A stretch of DNA of 64,000 bases from an uncultured Oscillibacter sp. (GTDB lineage: Bacteria; Bacillota; Clostridia; Oscillospirales; Oscillospiraceae). Position numbers and translations under genes: made by a program. The DNA is taken from contig CAJTZL010000005.1 of assembly GCA_910583695.1 (NCBI GenBank), positions 22,759 to 86,758 on the forward strand. The letters run 5' to 3'. How positions within the stretch are numbered: the first letter of the stretch is position 1; each line of letters starts with the position of its first letter. Positions 16,488 to 24,761 of this stretch are shown here, piece by piece. The notes under the pieces are model-generated. The model made no database searches. It was not told the origin of the DNA and worked only from the letters and a program-made list of their open reading frames with translations.

Positions 16488-16520
16488 AAGAAAAGCAACG
16501 GATGATCCGTTGCTTTTCTT
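16488..16520 (+). terminator. Intrinsic terminator of the SH3 lipoprotein gene
   Basis: 15-bp stem AAGAAAAGCAACGGA and complement with a 3-base loop, ending in TTTTCTT. Confidence 0.8.
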
Positions 16521-16703
16521 ATATCGAATAAATCCCAAATCCATCATAGTGTGTACAAAGATGCACACCACCCGAGGACACTCTATATCGCCTAAAATCT
16601 GAAGGGTGAATGGATATACACCCAGAAAATGGAAGAAGGCGTTATAAACACAAACGCCTGGAGCAATATAAAGGTAGGCCAGTAATTAACATCTATAATC
16701 AGT

Positions 16704-16732
16704 AAAGGCAGTTGGTGTATCCAACTGCCTTT
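16704..16732 (+). terminator. Intrinsic terminator
   Basis: 12-bp stem AAAGGCAGTTGG / CCAACTGCCTTT with a 5-base loop followed by TATTT. The short frame just upstream (about 16610-16700) encodes 30 residues ending in RPVINIYNQ, perhaps the tail of a lost gene. Confidence 0.75.
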
Positions 16733-16929
16733 TATTTGCAATACATTCAAATAATATAATACCATTAAAAGAGCAAACAAACATTCAACACATCTTGAAA
16801 TGGTATTATTTTAAGCCTATTTTATTACTTACTATTAAAGAAGATAAAACTTTATAAAGTGGAGATGGGAAAAACAGCGTCAATTAAACATTCAAACACC
16901 AAATAAGTTATTACATGGAGGTAAATGGA

Positions 16930-17163
16930 ATGAACAAAAAAGTAGGCATCATAATCGGCGGAATACTCTTAATCCTAGCAATCATAGCAGCAGTTTTCCT
17001 ATTAAAAGGAAACAAAGACACAAATAATGATGTAGACAACAGTAATACAAACAGCATAGATATAGACAAACAGGCATCCGATATGGCAGAAGGTTTAGAG
17101 GATTATGCGGGAGGAATGACGAAAGAGGAAATAGAGGATGTATTGAAACAAGTGAGTGAGTAG
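16930..17163 (+). CDS. Small single-pass membrane protein
   Basis: 77 residues from ATG 16930 with GGAGG eight bases upstream. Residues 5-28 form one transmembrane helix (KVGIIIGGILLILAIIAAVF). The remainder is a polar tail with Asn/Asp repeats and a helical end (MTKEEIEDVLKQVSE). No family recognised. AT-rich like the neighbouring 17.4-kb gene. Confidence 0.65.
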   Translation: MNKKVGIIIGGILLILAIIAAVFLLKGNKDTNNDVDNSNTNSIDIDKQASDMAEGLEDYAGGMTKEEIEDVLKQVSE

Positions 17164-17342
17164 AGGCGCGGGTGGCTGGGTAGCCCGCCACGGCTGGCGG
17201 CTGGGCGGTTGTCGGTGGCTGGGTGCAAGGCGGGGTCAAAGGTTGGTTCCGCTCCATGCAATCCCCCGCCGATAGGTTGCGGGATGCTGGAAGCTGGCCC
17301 CCGTGGGGATTGCGTCGCTTTGATGCCCTGTTGGGCATAGGA

Positions 17343-17372
17343 TTGACTTAACCTCACATGATCTGTTATAAT
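17343..17372 (+). promoter_or_regulatory. Sigma-A promoter
   Basis: TTGACT (17343) and TATAAT (17367) separated by 18 bases, 21 bases ahead of the start codon at 17394. Confidence 0.75.
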
Positions 17373-17393
17373 ACACAAAAGGAGGGAGCAAAG

Positions 17394-17924
17394 ATGCTTG
17401 TTAGGGTTTTTAGGGCACATGACTGGGATCAAAAAGAAATAGATACAGAAATTATTGACACTTCTACTGGGGCTGTCAAATGGGTAACAAATACAGGGTT
17501 AAACAATGGACATATCCCAAAATCTTATTATCTTTTGCAATGTTACATTTCCTATGAGGCTGCTGTATCGCTTAATCTTGCCAGCGGAACTCATTCGGAT
17601 ATAGCCCGGAGCGCGAAAATTTTTCTACATAAAAAAGATAATAATGACCCTAAGTATAGAGAGGGATATAAATATCTTTGTTCATTAGCAGGTTCAAATC
17701 CTAATAGATCAAGTGTACAACCTGGAAGGATGCCTTGCACGAAAAAAATCATGGAAATACTAGGTGTTCAAAAACTTCTCCGTGAGGATGTAATAAATCA
17801 GTTGATAACGTTAGGCTATGACAAAGAAACTATTGTAGGCGCACTAAAAAGATTAGAGAAGCAAAATAAAATACAAGTTTTCAAGTCTGGAAATTATAAA
17901 AAATGGGAAGTCAAGGCAATATAA
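17394..17924 (+). CDS. Uncharacterised protein with C-terminal winged-helix-like end
   Basis: 176 residues from ATG 17394 behind GGAGGGAGC. The first 60 residues are strand-like (MLVRVFRAHDWDQKEIDTEI). The last 50 (LREDVINQLITLGYDKETIV, LKRLEKQNKIQVFKSGNYKKWEV) read like a small winged helix with a final beta-wing. I do not recognise the family. It has its own promoter and terminator and is much more AT-rich than the element average, so it looks like a separately acquired cargo gene. Confidence 0.68.
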   Translation: MLVRVFRAHDWDQKEIDTEIIDTSTGAVKWVTNTGLNNGHIPKSYYLLQCYISYEAAVSLNLASGTHSDIARSAKIFLHKKDNNDPKYREGYKYLCSLAGSNPNRSSVQPGRMPCTKKIMEILGVQKLLREDVINQLITLGYDKETIVGALKRLEKQNKIQVFKSGNYKKWEVKAI

Positions 17925-17943
17925 AAATTTATAAATTATGAAA

Positions 17944-17973
17944 AAACAGGGGGCCGGGGCTGGCTCCCTGTTT
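17944..17973 (+). terminator. Intrinsic terminator
   Basis: AAACAGGG pairs with CCCTGTTT over a GC-rich loop, followed by CTCTCTC; 20 bases after the preceding stop. Confidence 0.65.
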
Positions 17974-18028
17974 CTCTCTCAAAAAGTGCTGCAATTCTGC
18001 GGTTTCTTGAAGTGTATCCTTTTGGATG

Positions 18029-18133
18029 TTAAGCGTCTCTTTTAGAAAACTCCTCTAAATATTTTCGTTTGACCTTTTCGATCGCAACTGCTTCATTCCC
18101 GTTAGCACGTGACAAGCAGTTAAGGTACAACAT
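18029..18133 (-). CDS. Very small ORF after a decayed gene tail
   Basis: 34 residues from ATG 18133 (LSRANGNEAVAIEKVKRKYL in the middle), starting 10 bases after a TGA at 18143 that closes another frame reading YKFSYQFEDDSGKKSKLMVED. The upstream frame cannot be followed to a start without a shift near 18220. The pair looks like the end of a small operon that has decayed; no family recognised. Nothing else is supported between 18300 and 18590. Confidence 0.35.
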   Translation of the reverse strand: MLYLNCLSRANGNEAVAIEKVKRKYLEEFSKRDA

Positions 18134-18590
18134 CCCTATTTCTCAATCTTCTACCATTAGCTTGGATTTTTTGCCAGAATCATCTTCAAACTGATACGAA
18201 AATTTGTAAGGGATCTCTGGACAACTCGAAATTCTGCTTCAATTTCTTCAGTAGTTTTGAATAGGTTTAGTTGCTGCGACTACATTTGCAAACTAGCCAG
18301 CTTTTGGGGGTTCCAATCCCGGCTATCCGGTTCCAAAACAAAATTAAGTATTTTAGTTACAATCCCGGGGATTTTGCTTGGCGCAAAAGGAGGGGTTTGA
18401 ATTCATGAAACCCTATGTTTTGCAGCGCTAAGGCAGCTTATTCGCTACCAAGCGGCCCCAAAATGTACAAAAAATACAGATTTTTTCACCTCCGGGTACC
18501 GCTCCCTTTTATACGTTTCCAATCGCTAAAGGGAAAAAATAAGGGAAAACTTTTCCCCTCTGTAACGGTACACAAGAAGCCTGTTATCCA

Positions 18591-19256
18591 TCACTTTACC
18601 CCACAAGTATCAAATATCAATTTGACGACCTCGTGTACTGTAACATCCGGGTTATCCCGGTAAAAGGCGACCTTACGATAGGTCTCCTTTATTTTTTCCT
18701 GTGCGGTATTGCTTTTAACGATCCTCTCTGCACGGCTGACCGCAAGAAACACCGCATCCAGTGTGATAAACTCGTTCAATATCCCCTGAAATTCAGCTTC
18801 GGTTTTGAAATCATCCAAACTTTTATAGTTGCGATGAAAATATTGGTTCACTGGTTTCAGATAAGCAACGCGGCTTGCCACCCCGTAATTCATATCCGCT
18901 ACATGGAGTAACATCCAAAGCTCAAAGGTATAGTTGGAGTACCCCAGACGGTAGGAAATGCCAAATGTGCTCTCAGCCTTCCTCATCTCATCAATCACGC
19001 CGTAGAATTTTTTCCTCTGCGCATCGTCATAGTAATCCTCAATATCCTGGATATGGATATATGGGAGTTTCTCCACGGGTTTATATGCATTCCTTTTCGC
19101 GTATTGAAAAGGTGTCATTGCCTTTGGCGAAATTTTCAGATTATATTGATTCCGTCCGGAGCCGTTGATCAGTTTTGCAAGGTGCTCAAAATACAGCCGC
19201 TCACAGTTGACACCCTCCACAGACATATTGAATTGGCGGGACTCATTCCTGCCCAT
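18591..19256 (-). CDS. rloB: RloB-domain protein
   Basis: 221 residues, overlapping the end of the upstream ATPase gene by 14 bases. It shows the RloB pattern: an N-terminal strand with EGVNCERLYFEHL, a central DIEDYYD, and FELWMLLHVADMNYG in the middle. RloB proteins are TOPRIM-like predicted nucleases encoded with RloA-type ATPases and implicated in phage defence. Translational coupling to the ATPase strongly supports the pair. Ends near a gene-free stretch. Confidence 0.85.
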   Translation of the reverse strand: MGRNESRQFNMSVEGVNCERLYFEHLAKLINGSGRNQYNLKISPKAMTPFQYAKRNAYKPVEKLPYIHIQDIEDYYDDAQRKKFYGVIDEMRKAESTFGISYRLGYSNYTFELWMLLHVADMNYGVASRVAYLKPVNQYFHRNYKSLDDFKTEAEFQGILNEFITLDAVFLAVSRAERIVKSNTAQEKIKETYRKVAFYRDNPDVTVHEVVKLIFDTCGVK

Positions 19257-20595
19257 CAGGTGTCCCCCCTTCCTCGGCTAGTTCCCCATTCAGGATGTCA
19301 GAGACGATATCCGTGAAGTCGATGTCCTCTATGGCACCGTAGCGATTGATAAAATAGTTTTTCATATAATCGCTGGTCTTGCGGACACTGGCCTCGCCGT
19401 TGGCTTTGAAGTCGGACAGGGCGTACAAATTGCTGGATTTCGTCTCCTTGTCCCGCTCCACGAATTTGATCTCATCCCGACGGAGCAACTTGTGGCTCAG
19501 ATAGATCGGGTTATGCGTATTGAAGATCAACTGTGCCCGCCGTGTGTTGACCTCGTCGTTGTGGAAAATGGAGATCAGGTTCATAACAATCATTGGGTGC
19601 AGGGAGGCATCCAGTTCGTCCATGACCAGTACAGCGCCCTTTTCAAGAGCGGAGATTACCGCCGGCATGATAGAAATAAGGCGCAGCGTACCTACAGACT
19701 CGATCTGGTCTGCGTCTAGCCCATAGGGGTTCTCCTGATCGTTGGTTTGGAAAAGAGACATCAATTGGGGCGAATGCGTCTTGGCATCCTGCACGTAGAT
19801 AAAGGCGCTGCCGATAATCCCCGCCTCCTGAGCGATCCGGTTGATGGTGTGGTCCAAGACGGCGTTATTCTTCTCAGGAAAACTTGGGTAAAATCGTACA
19901 TAGTTCGAGGAGTTGATTACCATAAACTGCGTTTTGAACCATGCAACGATCTCGCTTACGATCCTCTTGCTACAAAAGGAGTTGAAATCCGTCGTCAGCA
20001 GCAGACTGTCAGAGACAAGGTTGTCACTCATCTTTTTCCGCGTCGTATCTGTTTCCTCAAGGGTATATCCAGTATTCAAAAACTTCTTGACAGATGGCAG
20101 GGACAGTTCCGTGACCTCATTTTCTTCACGCCGGTAGATCAGGCTACCATTCACGTAAAGCGATTCTTCTGTAATATATGGGTCCACCTGCTTCTCAAGA
20201 AATTTTCCAAGATAGATTCCAACCTCATAGCGGTACTCTACGTCGTGAAACGTGAACCAAGCATCAAAGCAGACCGGTCGCGCGGTCTCCTGAAACGCAA
20301 AGGGGATTAACTGTGCACTGATGGCCTGTCCGTCCGCCGGGTCTCCGCTGACATCCTTCATCCCTCCCTGCAACACGATCTGCCGCATACAGGACATTGC
20401 ATTCACGATGGAAGTCTTCCCTGCGGCGTTGGGACCGTAAATGACGGAGGAGGACAGGGCATTTACCTTCCGCTTCCCAATCTGCTCTTTTAATATGCTG
20501 TAATTCAGTTCTGTCATGCGCTTTTCCGGCACCATATTGAACTCAAAACCATCACGGAACGCTTTGAAATTATCGCATCGAAATTTCAGTAACAT
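19243..20595 (-). CDS. rloA: RloA-type AAA/ABC ATPase
   Basis: 450 residues from ATG 20595. Starts with the typical strand LLKFRCDNFKAFRDGFEFNM of SMC/RecF-like ATPases. Walker A is GPNAAGKTS near residue 54; Walker B is VLVMDELDASLHP near residue 326; the D-loop/H region contains RAQLIFNTHNPIYL. This ATPase senses or remodels nucleic acid and would gate the RloB effector; that mechanism is inferred from related ATPase-nuclease defence pairs. Both genes are intact, unlike most of the island. Confidence 0.87.
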   Translation of the reverse strand: MLLKFRCDNFKAFRDGFEFNMVPEKRMTELNYSILKEQIGKRKVNALSSSVIYGPNAAGKTSIVNAMSCMRQIVLQGGMKDVSGDPADGQAISAQLIPFAFQETARPVCFDAWFTFHDVEYRYEVGIYLGKFLEKQVDPYITEESLYVNGSLIYRREENEVTELSLPSVKKFLNTGYTLEETDTTRKKMSDNLVSDSLLLTTDFNSFCSKRIVSEIVAWFKTQFMVINSSNYVRFYPSFPEKNNAVLDHTINRIAQEAGIIGSAFIYVQDAKTHSPQLMSLFQTNDQENPYGLDADQIESVGTLRLISIMPAVISALEKGAVLVMDELDASLHPMIVMNLISIFHNDEVNTRRAQLIFNTHNPIYLSHKLLRRDEIKFVERDKETKSSNLYALSDFKANGEASVRKTSDYMKNYFINRYGAIEDIDFTDIVSDILNGELAEEGGTPDGQE

Positions 20596-20661
20596 GTTGA
20601 CTCCCCCATTCCTGCAAAAACTTTTATAGATTTAGTATACCCTATAATTCTGAATTAAGCA

Positions 20662-20696
20662 AGACTCTGTGCCAAAAAATAGCACAGAGTCTTTTT
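20662..20696. terminator. Hairpin between rloA promoter region and SLH gene
   Basis: 11-bp stem AGACTCTGTGC / GCACAGAGTCT with TTTTT after it on the plus strand and AAAAA on the other side, so it may end transcripts from the SLH gene. Confidence 0.6.
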
Positions 20697-20765
20697 CAGG
20701 ACAGCCCTGATCGATTGCCTCACCTGAATTGTATATATCATGAATCCCCCTTTCCAGCTCCTTTG

Positions 20766-22039
20766 TCATGGAAATATAAAATCTCGCTGTAACACCTGTT
20801 TCTTCTCCGCTGCCTCTATCTCGTTTAACAGCAGCACATCCAGCAGTTTTAGAATGTCGTGTTCCGCATACCACAGCGCTTTTAGGGTGCCGCCGTCCTT
20901 GGTGAAGCCCTCCGGCACGGCAACAGATTTCCCGCCACGGTTCAGCTCCCAGGTGACAGTATCTGCGCCGATGAAGGCAGTTTTCACAGTGGCGGAATCC
21001 CCAACGTACCGATACGTCGGGAGATCAAAGGCGATAGTGAGCCTATCTGCCTTGTCGGTGAACAGGACCTTGTTGCCCTTATCCATGCCGTTGGGGTAGA
21101 CAATGGCGCAGTCCTTCTCGGACAGCTCCGTAGCGGCGGCGTCAAAGACCACCTGCACCGGGCCGTCATTCCGGGGCGTTACCACGCCCGCCACGGTGGA
21201 TTTGCCGCTGATGTTGACGGCGGAGCCACCCCACACCACCAGCCGCCCCTTGACGGCGACGTTGTTGAGGTCCAGGGCCTTCTCCCCCAGGCCGTTGGCG
21301 AGGATCAGGTCGCTCTCAAACATAGCGTCCTGGATGTTCACTGCGCCCCGTACCAGAACGGTGTCCCGGTAGGTCCCGGTGATCTCGCCTGAATCGTGGA
21401 CGCTCTGAAAGATGTTGCACATGATCTGCGCCATCTCCGCACGGGTGATCTGGCCCTTGGGGTTCAGTCGGCCATCGTGTAGCCGCTGACGTAGCCGCGC
21501 TCCACCATGGCGGAAACGGCGTCCGCCGCCCACGCGCCTACTTGGTTTCGGTCCGGGAACCGGGCAAGGGCGGAGTTACCGGCAGAGGTCAGGCAGTCCG
21601 TCCGGGCCAGCACCACGATAGCCTGTTCGCGGGTGATATTGTCCTCTGGCCCCATACGGCTGTTGGAGTACCTGGTGAAGGTCCCCATGTGGACTGCCTG
21701 GGCAATGGTAGTCATAGTGCCAACTCCCACGGGAACGTCTGTGTAGCGGGAAATATCCATGCTCTGGTAAGTGCCGAAAAACCGGTCAATCATAGCGGCC
21801 ATCTGTACGCGGGTGAGGTAGCCGTCCGGGTTCAGCTTGTCCTCGGACGTGCCTACCATCACGCCGTTGTCCACCGCCCAGGTCAGGGTCTCGTATGCCC
21901 AATGCCCGTAGGCGTCCCCGTAGTCGATGATCTTGTTGGCGTTGACGGCGTGGGCGTTCACGGCCAGCAAAGTTACCATCATCACCGCCGCCAGGAACAG
22001 GGAAAAGAATCGCTTCATTTTTGGTAATTTGACGCTCAT
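20766..22039 (-). pseudogene. S-layer homology (SLH) protein, frameshifted
   Basis: Exported protein bound to the cell wall by three SLH repeats. From ATG 22039: signal peptide (residues 8-31), then SLH repeats starting at YGHWAYETLTWAVDNGVMVG, RYTDVP and AAWA-like GAWAADAVSAMVERGYVSGY. At about 21479 one base is missing: GYVSGYT should continue DGRLNPKGQITRAEMAQIM but this lies in the next frame, and the first frame stops at once. The remaining 240 residues include a beta-rich region (NVAVKGRLVVWGGSAVNISG) and an Ig-like part. Such genes are common cargo next to rep genes in clostridial elements. Confidence 0.8.
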
Positions 22040-22123
22040 GTGTCCTCCTTTCGATTGTTAGAATGTTCGGGTCCGCTATGTACTAGGGTGGGACCAGCAG
22101 GCGGCAGAGCAGGTGTCGGGTTG

Positions 22124-22416
22124 TCAATTCTTATAGTCTCTCTCCGGGCCGGGCGTGGCGAAGTAGGCTTCAAACTCCCGTTGCTGGGCGGCGGTCAGGG
22201 AGGTAAAGTGTTCCCCTCGAAGCTGCACAGCAGGAAGGTCCTCGCGATAAAGTCCCGGTTGTTTATGGGATTCTCCCGGTTGGGCATAAGCCGCCCCATG
22301 TTCTTGCCCTCGCCGTTGCAGACCAGCATCACCCGCTGGGGCAGGTAGCACCCCGCCTCAGTAGGGTCCGCCCACGATCTGCTAAAAGGCGTCCATCGTG
22401 TCCTCCACCCTCGCCG
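22124..22416 (-). pseudogene. DUF3846-domain remnant
   Basis: Across two frames one can read IVGGPY...RVMLVCNGEGKNMGRLMPNRE...EHFTSLTAAQQREFEAYF, the order of conserved segments in DUF3846 proteins of clostridial conjugative elements (VGG, LVCNxEGK, FTSLT). It has in-frame stops and a shift near 22200. Function of the family unknown. Confidence 0.6.
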
Positions 22417-23401
22417 AGAAGCTCCACATAGCCCTCCAGCGTTTCCTCATTGTAGGGATACTCTTGGAGCAGGAGGTCAAAGTCGATATTTTCTTTTATC
22501 AGCTCTCGGTATCTATCCATCTCATCCATCTTCATCCGGCCCGTGGGTCTGACCCGGACAAGCTGTGCGGGGGTAGGGGGAAAGATAGATGGGTCAGTAT
22601 CGTTCAGTTCAGTTTTATTTTTCTCAGTCTTATTAGCGGCCCCTTTGGGGAAGTCTTGACTTCCCGTTTCGGGAATTGTAGACTTTCCCATCTGGGAATC
22701 CAAGACTTCCTTGGTGGGCGCAGACTTCCCAAAAGAGGAAGTCTAACTATCCTCCGGGGGCTGGGACTTCTCCGGCTCCGGCGCGGGACCGGGGAGCGGA
22801 GGCAGGATGAAGTTCTTAACGTAGATCCGCGTGGGCCGTCCCTGGCCCTGCTTGACGCGCTCGATCAGGCCGGTGCTGTCCAGCTCCGCAAACAGCTTGA
22901 CAGCCTTGTTGTGGCCGCAGTCCATCATGTACATGACATTTTCCAGCGTGAAGTAGATGTAGATGCGCTTCTCAATGTCCATCCAGTTGTTCTTGACCGA
23001 CAGGCCCATGCGGTCCAGCAGCAGGCCATAGAGGACCTTGGCCTCGATGGAAACGCTTTTTACCGGAGGTCCATCAGCAGGGTCTTGGGGATGCGGTAGA
23101 AACTGTACCGGTCCGCTTCGGTGCCGTAGTAGTCGGCCAGACACTCTGCAATCAGAAGCGCCTCATCGGTGAATAGGTGGGGAAGGTTTTCGCTGATGTA
23201 GAAGATCAAATCATCCGCCGAAGTACCTCGGTTCGCTTTCCTGATCTCGTCCAGGCTATCCGCTTTTGTGATCTCAATAGCCTCTGCCACGCTGAAGGTA
23301 GAGAAGTCCACTTTTTTCAGATGTTCGTCCACGATTGTCTTCAGCAGGTCCAGGCCGCTATCGCTTTCTCTCGTGGTGATACCCCAGGAACCCATTTTCA
23401 A
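22417..23401 (-). pseudogene. Mosaic of DUF4259-like protein and RepA-type initiator
   Basis: The first frame (from 23401) begins MGSWGITTRESDSGLDLL and ends in EALLIAECLADYYGTEA, resembling DUF4259-type proteins. It runs without a stop into YSFYRIPKTLLMD, the initiator N-terminus. A shift near 23060 then moves to VSIEAKVLYGLLLDRMGLSV, YIYFTLENVMYMM and GLIERVKQGQGRPTRIYV. After a stop at 22743, the Rep tail (KSTIPETGSQDFPKG) and DUF6017-like region (ENIDFDLLLQEYPYNEETLE) continue in another frame to about 22417. Deletion fusion plus at least two frame breaks make it nonfunctional. Confidence 0.72.
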
Positions 23402-23504
23402 CCTCCTTCTCGGTCTAAAAAAATTTGTCCTTTAAGTGCAACCCCTGGTTATCACCCCCTCTCGCAGGCCCCATTTCAGGGCCGTTTTTTAGTGGAAAAA
23501 GAAA

Positions 23505-23555
23505 AAGGACAAACCGCCAACTCCTTGCATCGCAAGGGTTTTCCGATTTGTCCTT
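23505..23555. repeat. Nested hairpin
   Basis: AAGGACAAA/TTTGTCCTT enclose a second stem AACTCCTTGC/GCAAGGGTT, immediately before the truncated integrase. Confidence 0.6.
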
Positions 23556-23570
23556 ATTATGCCATAAGGG

Positions 23571-23744
23571 CACACATTCTCCGTGCTGGCACTGCAAAAC
23601 GGAGTGGACGTGAAGACCCTCTCCGCCATGCTGGGCCACTACAGCGCCGGATTCACCCTTGACACTTACGCCCATGTGACCACCTCCATGCAGAAGCAGG
23701 CGGCAAATGCGGTAGGGAATTTCCTCTCCGGTACTCTCCAGTGA
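23571..23744 (+). pseudogene. Tyrosine integrase, C-terminal fragment
   Basis: 57 codons corresponding to residues 324-380 of the integrase at 30836-31981, beginning at HTFSVLALQNGVDVKTL and keeping GHYSAGFTLDTY with the catalytic Tyr, ending at TGA. The other 85% of the gene is gone. It is followed by the same hairpin, arm repeats and attachment core as the intact gene. Confidence 0.93.
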
Positions 23745-23763
23745 TTTTCGCTCCGCACTCTGG

Positions 23764-24047
23764 TATGGGTCACGGCTTGGGTCAAACCGATATTGCAAAA
23801 TTAAACCACTCGAAAAAGTACAAAAATCAAAAGCAAAACCACGGAAATTCAACAAATTTCCGTGGTTTTGGTACGCCCTGAGGGATTCGAACCCCCGGCC
23901 TTCTGGTCCGTAGCTTGTCTGAGGAAGCGAAACGGATGCTTCCCAGTCCGTTTGGTGGTATCCGCTCAGGATTTTGGCACTCTGGAATGCTGTCTGTTCC
24001 ACTGTCTCCACATAGAAATTTCCCGTTCTGGGTCAGTTTATGGGTCA
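23764..24047. other. Attachment region with both arms (core copy 2 at 23869-23914)
   Basis: TATGGGTCACGGCTTGGGTCA (23764 onward) lies left of the core, a 15-bp-type stem at 23836-23868 precedes it, the exact 46-base tRNA-Arg 3' sequence (minus orientation) is at 23869-23914, and CTGGGTCAGTTTATGGGTCA (to 24047) lies right. TGGGTCA repeats on both sides are probable integrase arm-binding sites. Having both arms makes this an attP-like junction between two tandem elements. Confidence 0.82.
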
Positions 24048-24072
24048 GTGCCGCAAACCGGCCGCATCACCC

Positions 24073-24741
24073 TCAAGCCACAATTCGCCCATCTTCGATC
24101 CGCACAACCCTGTCCGCCCTCTGGGCGATCTCGGGATTATGGGTAATCATCACAATGGTCTGGTGAAATTCCCGGCTGCTCATCTGCAGCAGCCCCATCA
24201 CATCATCGCTGGTCCTGGAGTCCAGATTTCCTGTGGGCTCATCCGCCAGAATGATGGCGGGCTTGGCCGCCAGCGCCCGGGCGATGGCAACCCGCTGCTG
24301 CTGGCCGCCGGAAAGATGACCCGGCAGGCTGTCCAGCTTGCCCTCCAGCCCCAGCAGCTTCACCACCTTCATGATAAAGGACCGGTCCGGTCTCTGCCCG
24401 TCCAGGGAGAGGGGAAAGACAATGTTCTCCCACACCGTCAGCACCGGAATCAAATTGTAATTCTGAAAGACAAAGCCGATCTGCTTCCGGCGGAAAATAG
24501 TTGCCTGTTCCCGGTCCAGCCCCGCAAGCTCCGTGCCGCTGATCCGGACACTCCCCTCCGTGGGAGTGTCCAGCCCGCCCAGCATATTCAGCAGAGTGGA
24601 CTTTCCGCTGCCGGAGGTGCCAATGATGGCGGTGAAAGTTCCCCGCTGGACCTCCAGGTCCACACCGTCCAGGGCCCGGACTTGGGCGTCGCCGCTGCCG
24701 TAGTACTTTTTGAGGCCGGCGGCCTTCAGGATGCTTTCCAT
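24073..24741 (-). CDS. ABC transporter ATP-binding protein (MacB/LolD type)
   Basis: 222 residues from ATG 24741 with AAAGGAGA upstream. Walker A GTSGSGKST (41-49), Q-loop FQNYNLIP, signature LSGGQQQR (143-150), Walker B IILADEP, switch His in MITHNPE: all complete. Last gene of the unit RR - kinase - ATPase - permease - ATPase. It powers the FtsX-like permease encoded 20 bases upstream, most likely to remove or detoxify a cell-envelope-active peptide or lipid. Confidence 0.93.
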   Translation of the reverse strand: MESILKAAGLKKYYGSGDAQVRALDGVDLEVQRGTFTAIIGTSGSGKSTLLNMLGGLDTPTEGSVRISGTELAGLDREQATIFRRKQIGFVFQNYNLIPVLTVWENIVFPLSLDGQRPDRSFIMKVVKLLGLEGKLDSLPGHLSGGQQQRVAIARALAAKPAIILADEPTGNLDSRTSDDVMGLLQMSSREFHQTIVMITHNPEIAQRADRVVRIEDGRIVA

Positions 24742-24761
24742 AATGAATCTCCTTTCTGCCC

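Noticed and set aside
18305..18340. tRNA-like GGGGGTTCCAATCCC segment
   Set aside because: Only a T-arm-like motif; no matching acceptor or anticodon arm can be drawn on either side.
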